Assembly (NCBI GenBank): GCA_021845905.1
Contig: JAJZVA010000001.1
Span: forward strand, 124,001-188,000
DNA: 64,000 nucleotides
Direction: 5' to 3'
Source of the DNA: Pseudomonadota bacterium
GTDB lineage: Bacteria > Pseudomonadota > Alphaproteobacteria > Micavibrionales > UBA2020
Below the pieces are notes generated by a model, which saw only the letters and a list, made by a program, of their open reading frames with translations, made no database searches and was not told the origin of the DNA. The stretch's first letter is position 1. Each line of letters starts with the position of its first letter. Of the stretch, positions 21,035 to 31,071 are shown piece by piece. Made by a program: the position numbers and the translations under genes.

Positions 21035-21961
21035 ATGCCTGTGGTAGAAGCAGTTACGCCGCAAAAACAAGAAGATAACACGCCAGCGGGAACGGCAAAC
21101 CCCCGCTATGCGCAACGCTTCGTGAAAGGTCTCGTCGGAGACAATAAATTCTGGTCGCGCTTCGGGGCCGTGTTCAGCGGGATTAACCTGCTCGGACAAG
21201 GCGTCGTGGGCGGGCTGTGCGTCTTTTCCCCGGGGCTGGCGACGCAGATCGCCCACGTTATCGGCATCACCGCGCTCAGCACCACCGGCCTTGCCGCCAT
21301 GCCGCTGATCGCGCAGGCGGGCCTTGTTGCCGGCTCCATCGCGCTCATCGGCATCGGACTCTCCGCCATTGGCCTCGGTTTTCCCGGAGCATGGCAGCGC
21401 CTGGAAAAACGTTGCGCGGATACTTTCCCGAAATTCAACCCGCTCAGAAAGATCAGAGAACCGTTTTTCCGCGGACGCCGCAAGAAGCAAGTAACGCAAC
21501 CGGAACGGAAAGGCCCGCTCTCCAGCCTGAAATCGAAATTCAAAGAGCACCATATGGACGTTTTCCTGTCCGGCGTCACGCTTGAAGGCTCCACCGTCGC
21601 GGCTTTGGCCTGGCCGACGGTCATCGTCGCCATTGCTTCGGCGCCGCTCAGCGTTCTCGGTTGCACCGTCATGGCCTGGGCCGCGTTCAATACCGTCCTT
21701 TGCACCTTCGACATCTTCAATTCATCTAAAACGCTGGTTCAGGCTTATAAAACCGGCAACCGCAAAAGACTGGCGAAAAGAAGCGAGAAACGCGAGCGCA
21801 AAGCGGTGCATATCGCTCCGCCGCCCGTAGAGAAAGCCAAGGCGTTGCCCGCCGCCGCCACTCAGGCCTTCAACGACAACGTCGCGCCAGTCAAATCCGA
21901 TGCGTCGCTCATCGTAGCGCCGGCGGAGAAAAAATTTTCCAATGGGATAAATCCCCGCTAA
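21035..21961 (+). CDS. Hypothetical membrane protein
   Basis: 308 aa with several hydrophobic segments. Confidence 0.6.
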   Translation: MPVVEAVTPQKQEDNTPAGTANPRYAQRFVKGLVGDNKFWSRFGAVFSGINLLGQGVVGGLCVFSPGLATQIAHVIGITALSTTGLAAMPLIAQAGLVAGSIALIGIGLSAIGLGFPGAWQRLEKRCADTFPKFNPLRKIREPFFRGRRKKQVTQPERKGPLSSLKSKFKEHHMDVFLSGVTLEGSTVAALAWPTVIVAIASAPLSVLGCTVMAWAAFNTVLCTFDIFNSSKTLVQAYKTGNRKRLAKRSEKRERKAVHIAPPPVEKAKALPAAATQAFNDNVAPVKSDASLIVAPAEKKFSNGINPR

Positions 21962-22050
21962 AAAAACCGGCGCCACGCGCCCGTGCCGATTTTTCCCGCA
22001 CGCGCGCGCCGATGTGATATCATTGAGCGGCCACGACCAAGGGGAATCAT

Positions 22051-23886
22051 GTGAGCGTTGTTGATATACTCGCCTGCTTTGAACGGATAACAGACCAGTT
22101 TCTCCCGAAAGAAGAATTCGCCGCCAGACTCAACGCAGGACGCCGATTGCGCGTGAAATACAGCCTGGATATAAAAACGCCGGCGTTGCATATCGGCCAC
22201 GCGGTCAATCTCTGGCTTCTGCGCGCGATGCAGGATGAAGGCCACAAGGCGGTGATCGTCTTCTCCGACTTCACCAACCGCAACGGCGACGACGACGGAC
22301 GGCTGGAGACGATCTGGAACATTCCCGCGGCGGAAGCCGACGAGCGCATCGCCGCACTCACCGAACAGCTGAAAATAATTCTCCGCTTCGACAGCCCGGA
22401 CCTGCTCGAAATCCGCAGGAGCTCCGAATGGTATGACGCCATGGGCGTTCAGGACATGCTCGATATTTTCTCGCTCGTCACGCACGCGCGGCTCATCTCG
22501 CGGGTTGATTTTCAGGCGCGCATCGCGGAGGGAACCGAAATACACTTTAACGAACTCGTCTACCCCATCCTGCAAGGCTACGATTCCTGCATGGTGCGGG
22601 CGGACATCGCCCTGCTCGGCTCGAACCGCCTGTTCAACGAGTCGCTCGGCCGCCTGTTGCAGGAGAAGCACAAGCAAAAGCCGCAAACCCTGCTCACCAC
22701 GATCATCACGCCCGGCATCGACGGACGCAAAAAACAATCGCCCCGCCGCCATAACGACATCTCCCTGCTGCACGCGCCGCGCGACAAGTTCGGCCGCGTC
22801 ATGCGCATCCCCGACGCGCTGATCGGCGAATATTTCAAGGTCTACACCGACGTTTCACCGGAAAAAATAGCCGCCGCGCTCAGGAAAAGCCCGCGCGACG
22901 CGAAAATCGACCTCGCCGTCGCCATCGTCGCCCGCTATCACGGCGCGGAAACGGCGCGCACGGAACGCGACTGGTTCGACAATACCATTTCAAAGGGTTA
23001 CATCCCCGACGATCTGCCGACACTCGTGCTCAACGCGAGCGATATGGAGGCGCTCGACCTCGTTGTTCTCGCGCGCCCGCGCAAAAGCCGCGGCGACTCG
23101 CGCCGCCTGATTCTGCAGCGCGGCGTTTCCCTCAACGGACGCAAGATCGCGCGTCCGGATCAGGAACTCTTTCTCAAGGACAACGACACCCTGCAAGTCG
23201 GACGGCTGAAATGGCTGCGCATCAGGGTCGAAGAGCCTCCAGTTTTCCACACGGAACGGCTGGAAATCCGTCCCGTTCAGGTGCGCGACATACAAAACAT
23301 CTCGAAGAACATCCCCATCGAGGACATCAACAAATACATCGTCCGTTTCAGCAACAAAAAGAAAAAGACCGAAACCGACATAAGGGACGCCTTCAAGAAA
23401 ATCATCCTGCAATCGGGTGAAAAGCATGAAGGCCTGTGGATGATCTCGCTGAAGGACAATCCCGGCACCCCGCTCGGGATAGCCTACCTGCGCAGCGACA
23501 GGTGGGACAAGCCGCAGAACATCTGGATATCTCCGGAAGTCGTCAATCCTGAAACGCTCGCCAAGCAGGCCATGGCCGAGCTCAGCGTGCAGGCCCTGCT
23601 CAGCCTCGATCCGCAAAGCGCGGCCTTCCAGAAAGCTTTCGCCATCGTGACAGCGCCGCGCGACTACGAAGCGCTCTACGACATCGTCAGGAACATCAAT
23701 CCCGAATTTCTCGACAGGGGCCTCGTGCCCGAGGGCATGCAGGGCTTTACCTACGAAGGCTGGGAAAAAATGCAGCAGTGGCGGCGCATCACGACGCCGT
23801 GGCTCTTCAAGGAGGATCCGCGCGCGATCTTCAATAAAAAATTCAACCCGGCGCAAACACCCGAACACAATCCGAAAGACAAATAA
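22051..23886 (+). CDS. Tyrosyl-tRNA synthetase-like / S4 / GNAT-like fusion protein
   Basis: LHIGHAVNLWLLRAMQDEGH (HIGH), YPILQGYD, KFGRVMRIPDALIGEYF, S4-like RRLILQRGVSLNGRKIARPDQEL, then ~200 aa beginning FHTERLEIRPVQVRDI; GTG start. Confidence 0.8.
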   Translation: MSVVDILACFERITDQFLPKEEFAARLNAGRRLRVKYSLDIKTPALHIGHAVNLWLLRAMQDEGHKAVIVFSDFTNRNGDDDGRLETIWNIPAAEADERIAALTEQLKIILRFDSPDLLEIRRSSEWYDAMGVQDMLDIFSLVTHARLISRVDFQARIAEGTEIHFNELVYPILQGYDSCMVRADIALLGSNRLFNESLGRLLQEKHKQKPQTLLTTIITPGIDGRKKQSPRRHNDISLLHAPRDKFGRVMRIPDALIGEYFKVYTDVSPEKIAAALRKSPRDAKIDLAVAIVARYHGAETARTERDWFDNTISKGYIPDDLPTLVLNASDMEALDLVVLARPRKSRGDSRRLILQRGVSLNGRKIARPDQELFLKDNDTLQVGRLKWLRIRVEEPPVFHTERLEIRPVQVRDIQNISKNIPIEDINKYIVRFSNKKKKTETDIRDAFKKIILQSGEKHEGLWMISLKDNPGTPLGIAYLRSDRWDKPQNIWISPEVVNPETLAKQAMAELSVQALLSLDPQSAAFQKAFAIVTAPRDYEALYDIVRNINPEFLDRGLVPEGMQGFTYEGWEKMQQWRRITTPWLFKEDPRAIFNKKFNPAQTPEHNPKDK

Positions 23887-23896
23887 GCGGGCGGCT

Positions 23897-24655
23897 TCAT
23901 CCGAAAATATTGTAGCCGTTATCGACGTAAATGACCTGCCCCGTAATATGCAGCGCCTTGTCGGACAGCAAAAAAGCCGCCGCCTCGCCCACCTGATCGA
24001 TGCCCACAAGCTGGTGCGTCGGCGCCGTGCGCGCGGCCTTTTCCATCAGAAGATCGAAATGCGCAAGCCCGGAGGCGGCGCGCGTCCTGACCGGCCCCGG
24101 CGACAGCGCATTGACGCGAACGCCGCGCGCGCCCTGCTCCGCCGCCAGATAGCGAACCGAGGCTTCCAGCGCGGCCTTGACCGGTCCCATGATGCCGTAG
24201 TTGGCGATCACTTTTTCCGAACCGTAATAGCTCATCGTCAGGATCGCCCCGCCGTCTTTCATCAAAGGCTCCGCCGCTTTCGTCAGCCGGATGAGCGAAT
24301 GGCACGAAACGTCCATCGCCACGCCGAAACCCGCCGCTGAAGAATCGGTCACGCGCCCCTGCAAATCGGCTTTGGGCGCGAAGGCGATCGAATGCAGGAG
24401 AAAGTCGAGCCTGCCCCATTGACGGCCGATCTCCGCGAACAAGGCTTCGGTTTGCGCGTCGTCCGTCACGTCGAGCGGCATGAAGAGCGGGGCTGAAATT
24501 TCCTGCGCGAGCGGCGCGACGTATGATTTGGTCTTTTCGTTTTGATACGTCATCGCGATCCCGGCGCCCGCGGCGTGAAAGACTCTGGCACAGCCCCAGG
24601 CGAGCGAATGTTCGTTGGCGATCCCGACAATAAGCCCTTTTTTACCGTGCATCAT
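23897..24655 (-). CDS. fabI: Enoyl-[acyl-carrier-protein] reductase (NADH)
   Basis: GKKGLIVGIANEHSLAWG; LTMSYYGSEKVIANYGIMGPVKAALEASVRYLA. Confidence 0.97.
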   Translation of the reverse strand: MMHGKKGLIVGIANEHSLAWGCARVFHAAGAGIAMTYQNEKTKSYVAPLAQEISAPLFMPLDVTDDAQTEALFAEIGRQWGRLDFLLHSIAFAPKADLQGRVTDSSAAGFGVAMDVSCHSLIRLTKAAEPLMKDGGAILTMSYYGSEKVIANYGIMGPVKAALEASVRYLAAEQGARGVRVNALSPGPVRTRAASGLAHFDLLMEKAARTAPTHQLVGIDQVGEAAAFLLSDKALHITGQVIYVDNGYNIFG

Positions 24656-25767
24656 GCGTTTTTCGCCTCCGTCAGCGGCTGCCTTGCAATATCCAGCGCG
24701 TGCATCGCCATGACGCGCTCCTCGTTGGCGGGAATGACATGCGTCTCGAAGGGCATCAGAAACGCGACGCGGCGGAGAATATTGTCCCGCACCGGCTCTG
24801 CGTTCTCGCCGATCCCTCCGGTGAAAACGACGCCGTCGACGCCGCCGAGCGCGACCGCCATCATGCCCATGAACTGCGCGACGCGCAAAGCGAAATAATC
24901 GAGCGCGAACGCAGCCCGCGGGTCATCGCTTTCCAGCAGCGCCTTGACGTCGTTGCTGACGCCGGAAAGTCCCTTGAGTCCGGAATCATGATAAAAAATA
25001 CGCTCCGTTTCCTCCGCCGTCAGACCCAAATCGCGGATCATATGAAGAACCACGCCCGGATCGAGCGCGCCGGTGCGCGTGCCCATCGGCAATCCGTCGA
25101 GCGCCGTCATGCCCATCGTCGTATCGACGCTTTTTCCGTCTTTCATGGCGCAGAGGCTCGCGCCATTGCCGAGATGCGCGACGATCACGCGCCCTTTGGC
25201 GAGCGCCGGATAATCCCGCCGCAAGACATGCGCGATCCATTCATAGGACAGGCCGTGGAAACCATAGCGCCGGATGCCCTTGTCCGTCAGGCTCAGCGGC
25301 AGCGCGTAAACGCCGAAGAGCGGATCGTGACCGGCATGAAAAGCCGTGTCGAAACAGGCGATTTGCGGCAAATCCGGCTTCAGTTTCGTCAGGATATCGA
25401 TCGCGGCGAGGTTGTGCGGCTGATGCAGGGGCGCAAGACTGCCAAGACCGCGCAACGTCTCCATGATCTCCGGCGTCAGCGCAACAGGGGCATGAAACAG
25501 CGTGCCGCCGTGCACCACGCGGTGCGCGGCGATGGCGATGTCGCCGTGCATTTTTTCCCCGATCCAGCGGAGTATGAAACGCAGCGCCTCTTCGTGCGTT
25601 CTGCCTGCAGGCAAAACCGCCTTGTCATTTCCGGCGGCAAAAACCGGCGCCGTGCCAATCCCCGAGACTTGCCCGCCCGCCTGCAACGCCAGATCCGCCC
25701 CGCCGTCGAACAGGCTGAACTTGATGCTGGAAGACCCGGCATTAAGGACAAGAACCGTTGCCGTCAT
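24652..25767 (-). CDS. ackA: Acetate kinase
   Basis: MTATVLVLNAGSSSIKFSLFD; IVAHLGNGASLCAMKDGKSVDTTMGMTALDGLPMGTRTGALDPG. Confidence 0.97.
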   Translation of the reverse strand: MTATVLVLNAGSSSIKFSLFDGGADLALQAGGQVSGIGTAPVFAAGNDKAVLPAGRTHEEALRFILRWIGEKMHGDIAIAAHRVVHGGTLFHAPVALTPEIMETLRGLGSLAPLHQPHNLAAIDILTKLKPDLPQIACFDTAFHAGHDPLFGVYALPLSLTDKGIRRYGFHGLSYEWIAHVLRRDYPALAKGRVIVAHLGNGASLCAMKDGKSVDTTMGMTALDGLPMGTRTGALDPGVVLHMIRDLGLTAEETERIFYHDSGLKGLSGVSNDVKALLESDDPRAAFALDYFALRVAQFMGMMAVALGGVDGVVFTGGIGENAEPVRDNILRRVAFLMPFETHVIPANEERVMAMHALDIARQPLTEAKNA

Positions 25768-26729
25768 TTTATTTTCCCCTTGCGCCGCGCGTCCGCCAGC
25801 TTCACGGCCAGCGCGCACGACATCAGCCGCGCGCGCAGGTTGTCCGCGCGGCTGGTGAGAATGACCGGCACGCGCGCGCCGAGAACGATGCCCGCCGCGT
25901 CCGCCCCGCCGAGAAACGTCAGCTGCTTGGCGAGAATATTGCCGGATTCGATCTCGGGCACGACGAGGATGTCGGCGTCGCCAGCAACGTCGGAAACGAT
26001 GCCTTTCTCTTTCGCCGCCGCGCTGCTGATGGCGTTGTCGAAGGCGAGCGGCCCGTCGAGAATGCCGTCGGTGATCTGCCCGCGCTCCGCCATTTTGCAC
26101 AAGGCCGCCGCGTCGATCGTCGCCTGCATCTTCGGGTTGACGGTTTCAACCGCTGCGAGAAGGGCGACTTTCGGCTTTCTGTCATGATCGAACAGCGTGC
26201 GCCAGAGGTTGATCGCGTTTTGAGCGATATCCGCCTTGACGCTCAAATCAGGCGCGATGTTGATTGCCGCGTCGGTCACGATCAGCGCCTTGTGATAGCT
26301 CGGCACGGACATGACGAAGGCGTGGCTGATGCGGCGCGCCGTGCGCAGGCCGGACGCCGAAGGCACGATCGCACCCAGCAGCTCGTCCGTATGGAGCGCG
26401 CCTTTCATGATCGCACCGACCTTGCCTGTCGCCGCCAGTTCCGCCGCCTTGGCCGCCGCGGCATGGCTGTGTTCCACGTCGATCAGCTCCCACGCGCCGA
26501 TGTCCGTTTTGGCTTCGCGCGCCGCCGCGGCGATCCGCTCTTTCGGACCGATCAGAACGGGGATAATCAGTTTTTCGCGCGTCGCGTCGAGAACCGCCTC
26601 GATCACTTCAGGCCGCACCGGATGCACGACGGCGGTGCGCACGGAATCCATGTTCTTGCAGGACTCTATGATGTCCTGATAATAATCGCGCGGACGCACG
26701 TCCGCGACGCTGATTCTGACTTCTTTCAT
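25764..26729 (-). CDS. Phosphate acetyl/butyryltransferase family protein
   Basis: AIMKGALHTDELLGAIV...RRISHAFVMSVPSYHKALIVTDAAINIAPDL; next to ackA. Confidence 0.92.
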   Translation of the reverse strand: MKEVRISVADVRPRDYYQDIIESCKNMDSVRTAVVHPVRPEVIEAVLDATREKLIIPVLIGPKERIAAAAREAKTDIGAWELIDVEHSHAAAAKAAELAATGKVGAIMKGALHTDELLGAIVPSASGLRTARRISHAFVMSVPSYHKALIVTDAAINIAPDLSVKADIAQNAINLWRTLFDHDRKPKVALLAAVETVNPKMQATIDAAALCKMAERGQITDGILDGPLAFDNAISSAAAKEKGIVSDVAGDADILVVPEIESGNILAKQLTFLGGADAAGIVLGARVPVILTSRADNLRARLMSCALAVKLADARRKGKIK

Positions 26730-26812
26730 GACGCACCCCTTGCTTGCAGCCCGATGATAGGCGCATGCCCCTGCATCGGCTTGACTTTCGTCAAGATACA
26801 GAAAAAATGCGC

Positions 26813-27739
26813 TTAATACCAGACGCTCCGCGTTCTGTGCGGTTTTCGTTCATATATATCGGGGTCATACCCGCGATGCCAGAGCATATGATCGATGTTG
26901 ACGGATGTTATGCCGCCTCCGAGCGCCTTCCGCATGCATTCGACAACATGGATTGCCGACGCGCGGAGCTCGATTTCTTTTTCAGAACCGTCGTGAATGG
27001 CTTCATCCGTTGTATATTCCAGTATGCCGTCGCAACGCAGCACATGCGGCACCATATTATCGGCGAAGCAGGTCAGCCTGTCCACATCGCGCAAGTCGCC
27101 AAGCGCAAGATTCATGTCGGCTCCCAAAATCTGCGCGCGCTTCAGAATGGGAACATCGCGCCCTTTGTAATGATGCACGTCACGGAAATGCGGCCACGCG
27201 CCGACCGTCTCGGCCAGCGCCGCCGCAGAATGACCGCAGGCGGAAAGCAGGTTCAAAACCTTGCCGCCGTATTCGGAGACGATTTTCTCTCCCGTCGCGC
27301 GCAGATGGCTGGCGAAGTTATGCAGCAGTTCATCGAGATGCGGATGCCGATCCAGGGAAATGGACAGCAACTCCGACAAATCTTTTGCCGTCACGCGCGT
27401 CCAATCCTGCGGCGTGACGAAATTGTCCTGTTCGAAGGCTTTTTTCAATCCGCGCGCGATCACGTCGTACTCAAGCTCAATGCCCGCTTCCTTTGCGATC
27501 ATGAAATATCCGGAGCCGAAATTGACGCTGTTGAGCGCGAGAATGTAAGCCGCCGTCTTTTCACGATCAGTGGAAACATAATGATGCTCCGCCTCCAATT
27601 CCGTCGTGACGGAATATTTCCCGACGATAAACCGCGCATAGGCGGGGATTTCATCATGATTGATTTTGACGTGAGACACCTGCGCGGCCACTTCCGCGCA
27701 CGCGGGGGCGATATCCGCAACGCGCATCATGCCACCCAT
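26813..27739 (-). CDS. Queuosine-salvage-family protein (DUF2419/Qng1-like)
   Basis: LALNSVNFGSGYF; LKRAQILGADMNLALGDLRDVDRLTCFADNMVPHVLRCDGILEY resembles the DUF2419 core; adjacent to tgt. Confidence 0.8.
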   Translation of the reverse strand: MGGMMRVADIAPACAEVAAQVSHVKINHDEIPAYARFIVGKYSVTTELEAEHHYVSTDREKTAAYILALNSVNFGSGYFMIAKEAGIELEYDVIARGLKKAFEQDNFVTPQDWTRVTAKDLSELLSISLDRHPHLDELLHNFASHLRATGEKIVSEYGGKVLNLLSACGHSAAALAETVGAWPHFRDVHHYKGRDVPILKRAQILGADMNLALGDLRDVDRLTCFADNMVPHVLRCDGILEYTTDEAIHDGSEKEIELRASAIHVVECMRKALGGGITSVNIDHMLWHRGYDPDIYERKPHRTRSVWY

Positions 27740-28893
27740 TCTTTTTCAACGGCGTCAAGCGTGCCGGAACCGATGGCGGCGCGGACGTCGCGCATCAGGC
27801 GGTTCATGGTGAAGACGTTGTGAACGGACAAAAGCTGCATGCCGAGAAGCTCGGAGACTTTGAACAAATGATGGATATAGCCGCGGCTATGGTTCCTGCA
27901 GGCATGGCAGCCGCATGTTTCATCGACCGGGCCCTGATCGTTGCGGTATTGCGCGTTGCGGATGTTGATGCGCTCTTTTTCCGCGCCCCTGACCATCGCC
28001 CAGCCGTGCCGCGCCATGCGCGTCGGCGATACGCAATCGAACGTGTCTATGCCCTGCCGCACGTTGGTGAAAACGTCGATGAACGACCCGATGCCGAGCA
28101 GATGCACCGGGCGTTCCGGATGCACCATCGCCATGGTCATGGCGACGACGTCGTACATCTGCTCCTTGCTCGCGCCGAGCGAGCCGCCCACAGCCGTGGC
28201 GAAAAACGGCCGGTCGCGCGTCCAGTCGCAGCTCGTTTTGCGCAAATCTTCATATACGCCGCCCTGCACGATGCCGTACATCGCCTGCTTGCCGTCGTCA
28301 TGCCGCGCATGTTCTGCCAGCGAACGGTCGCCCCAGCGCATGCTCATCTCCATCGAGCGCGCCGTATATTCTTTATCGACATGAAACGGCGTGCACTCGT
28401 CGAACTGGACGATCAGGTCGGCGCCCAGTTTCCGCTGGATGTCGATAGAGCCTTCGGGCGAAAGAAAAAATTTCTTCCCGTCGATATAGGAGCGAAATTC
28501 CGCGCCCTCCTCGGTAATTTTCAGGATGGTTTTCGGACGGTGCATCTGCCCGCGGCCCTTGATCTCGTCCGCCACCGCGCCGTGGCCGAGCGAGAAGATC
28601 TGGAATCCGCCGCTGTCGGTGAACATCGGGCCGTCCCAACCCATGAATTTGTGCAAGCCGCCCATCTCCGCGATCAGCTCCGCGCCCGGCGAGAGCATGA
28701 GATGGTAGGTATTGGAGAGAATGATGTCCGTTCCCGCGGCACGCATCTGCGCGGGCGAAAGCCCCTTCACAGCCGCCTTGGTGCCGCAGAAAATGAAATT
28801 GGGCGTATCGATCGTGCCATGCGGCGTGGTCAGCCGTCCGAGGCGCGCGCGGGTCTGCGGATCTTTATAGGTGATGTCGAAGTTGAAAGTCAT
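27727..28893 (-). CDS. tgt: tRNA-guanine transglycosylase
   Basis: DSGGFQIFSLG; ERPVHLLGIGSFIDVF; FDCVSPTRMARHGWAM; Zn-site CGCHAC...YIHHLF. Confidence 0.97.
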   Translation of the reverse strand: MTFNFDITYKDPQTRARLGRLTTPHGTIDTPNFIFCGTKAAVKGLSPAQMRAAGTDIILSNTYHLMLSPGAELIAEMGGLHKFMGWDGPMFTDSGGFQIFSLGHGAVADEIKGRGQMHRPKTILKITEEGAEFRSYIDGKKFFLSPEGSIDIQRKLGADLIVQFDECTPFHVDKEYTARSMEMSMRWGDRSLAEHARHDDGKQAMYGIVQGGVYEDLRKTSCDWTRDRPFFATAVGGSLGASKEQMYDVVAMTMAMVHPERPVHLLGIGSFIDVFTNVRQGIDTFDCVSPTRMARHGWAMVRGAEKERINIRNAQYRNDQGPVDETCGCHACRNHSRGYIHHLFKVSELLGMQLLSVHNVFTMNRLMRDVRAAIGSGTLDAVEKEWVA

Positions 28894-29042
28894 ATGGGAC
28901 TGTTTAGCTGAAAGCGGCAGTTTTTTCAATTATGTTTAAAGAAAAAGCGTCCGATTTCACCAAAAGGCAAAAAATATAAACAATTTCAATGACTTGTTTT
29001 TACTGGTCAAAAAAATCATTTGGCGTTATATTCTTGCCCAAT

Positions 29043-29082
29043 GCCCCTGTGGTGAAATCGGTAGACGCGCCTGACTCAAAAT
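29043..29082 (+). pseudogene. 5' half of tRNA-Leu(CAA), split in the anticodon loop
   Basis: GCCCCTGTGGTGAAATCGGTAGACGCGCCTGACTCAAAAT; joined to 51448-51492 it gives a complete class II tRNA with a 7-bp acceptor. Confidence 0.93.
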
Positions 29083-29157
29083 GCAGTTATGTTTACTAAA
29101 AAGTAAAAATTAGTATTTTAGATCAAATACTTGACTTTTTTAAATTTACCAGATAAA

Positions 29158-29176
29158 CTTACACATGTCTTACACA
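29158..29176 (+). repeat. Paired CTTACACA repeats, putative integrase arm-type sites (left)
   Basis: CTTACACA at 29158-29165 and 29169-29176. Confidence 0.6.
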
Positions 29177-29193
29177 ATCTCTGAGGAAAAGAC

Positions 29194-30459
29194 ATGGACG
29201 ATGAAGTTGTCAGAATGATGGATGGAAGGCTACACCTTTACCGTCGTGAAGGGAGCAAATACTGGCAATGCGCTGCCTATATGAATGGCCATAATTACCG
29301 CCAAACCACCAAGGAAAGCAACATTGCCCATGCCAAAGCCTTTGCCAAAGACTGGTACATGGAACTCTACGTCGAGGAGCGCCGCCGCAAGCGCGGCGGG
29401 GAATCGCTTCTTGTAGACAGTTTTATTGAAGTCACCGCCTCCTCGCCTGACCGCCGCCAGCGCCACCTCAAAGGCGGCGTGACCTTCCGGCAGGCTACGG
29501 ATATATTTTTTAAGGAATATGAAACCATAACCCATGGTGAGCGTAATGCTGAATACGTTGCTGGGAAAAGGCATCATATCAGAGTCCATTTATTACCCTT
29601 CTTTGGCGACAAGGCATTGAGCGAGATTACCGCGGGACTGGTGCAGGAATATCGCGCATATCGCCAAACCTCCCGTCTCGATCCAAAAACAAAAAAGCCA
29701 AAAAAACCTGCGCGCGCCACGCTGCATAGTGAAATTGTGACCCTCAGACAAATCCTGAAAATGGCCAACCGGAAAGGGTGGATTGTCGCCGTACCGGACT
29801 TGTCGACGGCCTATAGGTCATCCGGCAAGGTCGAGCATCGCGCATGGTTTTCTCCCACTGAGTATAAAATGCTCTATGAACATACCCGCAAACGCGCCCA
29901 AAACCCGCCCAATCCGCGCTGGAAAGACATTTGCGAGACATTCCATGACTATGTGCTGTTCATGGGGAATACGGGATTGAGGCCGGATGAATCTGCACGC
30001 CTTGAAATGCGTGACGTTACGATTGTACACGACGAAGCAACGAGCGAGAATATCCTCGAAATCGAAGTGCGCGGCAAGCGCGGCGTCGGTTATTGCAAAT
30101 CCATGCCAGGGGCCGTCCTGCCCTTTGAGCGTCTTTGCAAGCGCAAGAACCTTAATCCTACTGACAGGATATTCGGCAAAACACCGCGTGAATTGATGAA
30201 CACTGTTCTTGATGAACTCAATTTGAAATTCGACCGCGATGGACATGTACGCACATGTTATAGCCTCCGCCATACTTATATCTGCCTGAGATTGCTCGAA
30301 GGCGCGGACATCTATCAGGTGGCGAAAAACTGCCGTACCTCTGTTGAAATGATCGAAAAGCACTATGCACGGCATCTAAAGAACAATATCGATACAGCCG
30401 CCATAAACGTGATGAAACCTAAAAACAGGCCTAAAAACAAAGGCAAAAAAGATCATTAA
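29194..30459 (+). CDS. Tyrosine recombinase/integrase
   Basis: 421 aa; MGNTGLRPDESARLEM, CYSLRHTYICLRLLEGADIYQVAKNCRTSVEMIEKHYARH (R...HxxR...Y). Confidence 0.95.
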   Translation: MDDEVVRMMDGRLHLYRREGSKYWQCAAYMNGHNYRQTTKESNIAHAKAFAKDWYMELYVEERRRKRGGESLLVDSFIEVTASSPDRRQRHLKGGVTFRQATDIFFKEYETITHGERNAEYVAGKRHHIRVHLLPFFGDKALSEITAGLVQEYRAYRQTSRLDPKTKKPKKPARATLHSEIVTLRQILKMANRKGWIVAVPDLSTAYRSSGKVEHRAWFSPTEYKMLYEHTRKRAQNPPNPRWKDICETFHDYVLFMGNTGLRPDESARLEMRDVTIVHDEATSENILEIEVRGKRGVGYCKSMPGAVLPFERLCKRKNLNPTDRIFGKTPRELMNTVLDELNLKFDRDGHVRTCYSLRHTYICLRLLEGADIYQVAKNCRTSVEMIEKHYARHLKNNIDTAAINVMKPKNRPKNKGKKDH

Positions 30460-30524
30460 CCCCCTCATATAAAATACTTCTTGGGCTTGCCTTAAACCGG
30501 ATTCTAAGCTAAAAGCTATTCCGT

Positions 30525-30608
30525 GCCCCTGTGGCGGAATTGGCAGACGCGCTGGATTCAAAATCCTGTTCTGGCAACAGAGTGTCGGTTCGACCCCGAC
30601 CGGGGGCA
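30525..30608 (+). tRNA. tRNA-Leu(CAA), intact, inside the element
   Basis: Acceptor GCCCCTG/CGGGGGC, loop TTCAAAA, long variable arm, T-stem GTCGG/CCGAC, encoded CCA at 30609-30611. Confidence 0.95.
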
Positions 30609-30731
30609 CCACTTCCCTCCGAAATCCGTATCCCGAAACAGCCGAAGAACTTCGGCGCGAAATACGTTACCGTGGAGCACCAAGGTCGAACGACCGGCTG
30701 CGAGACGCGCGCAATGACAGGCGAGCGCCTG

Positions 30732-31046
30732 TTATGATGTCCGAAAGCGTCCTGAACAGGACGCGGACAGCGCATTCCTTATTTCTTCCCTGTCTCCACG
30801 CATCCCCACCATCAATTCCACGGCGACGCGCTCGATGGGGCAGCGGACGGCGACATGCATGATTTCCGGCGGCAGGTTTTCACGGTCTGTTTCGCGCATG
30901 TAATCCGTGAAACGGGTCTGCAACACCGACAAAATCCGTTGCACCTCAGCCGAGATAATATTCTCGCTGTGCAGTGCCTGCCAGACCTCGCTTTCTGTCA
31001 GGAAAATAAATTCCGGCTGTGCCGTCGTCGCGTATAAGCTTGCCAT
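30732..31046 (-). CDS. Hypothetical element-encoded protein
   Basis: SD GAGGAGGATGAA before ATG (31046). Confidence 0.5.
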   Translation of the reverse strand: MASLYATTAQPEFIFLTESEVWQALHSENIISAEVQRILSVLQTRFTDYMRETDRENLPPEIMHVAVRCPIERVAVELMVGMRGDREEIRNALSASCSGRFRTS

Positions 31047-31071
31047 TTCATCCTCCTCGGCCATAAGAAAA

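Noticed and set aside
24700-26816. Plus-strand ORFs of 495 and 352 aa over ackA/pta
   Set aside because: Antisense to well-supported acetate kinase and phosphotransacetylase genes
30376-30775. Small ORFs over the tRNA-Leu region
   Set aside because: They overlap the intact tRNA and lack domain evidence
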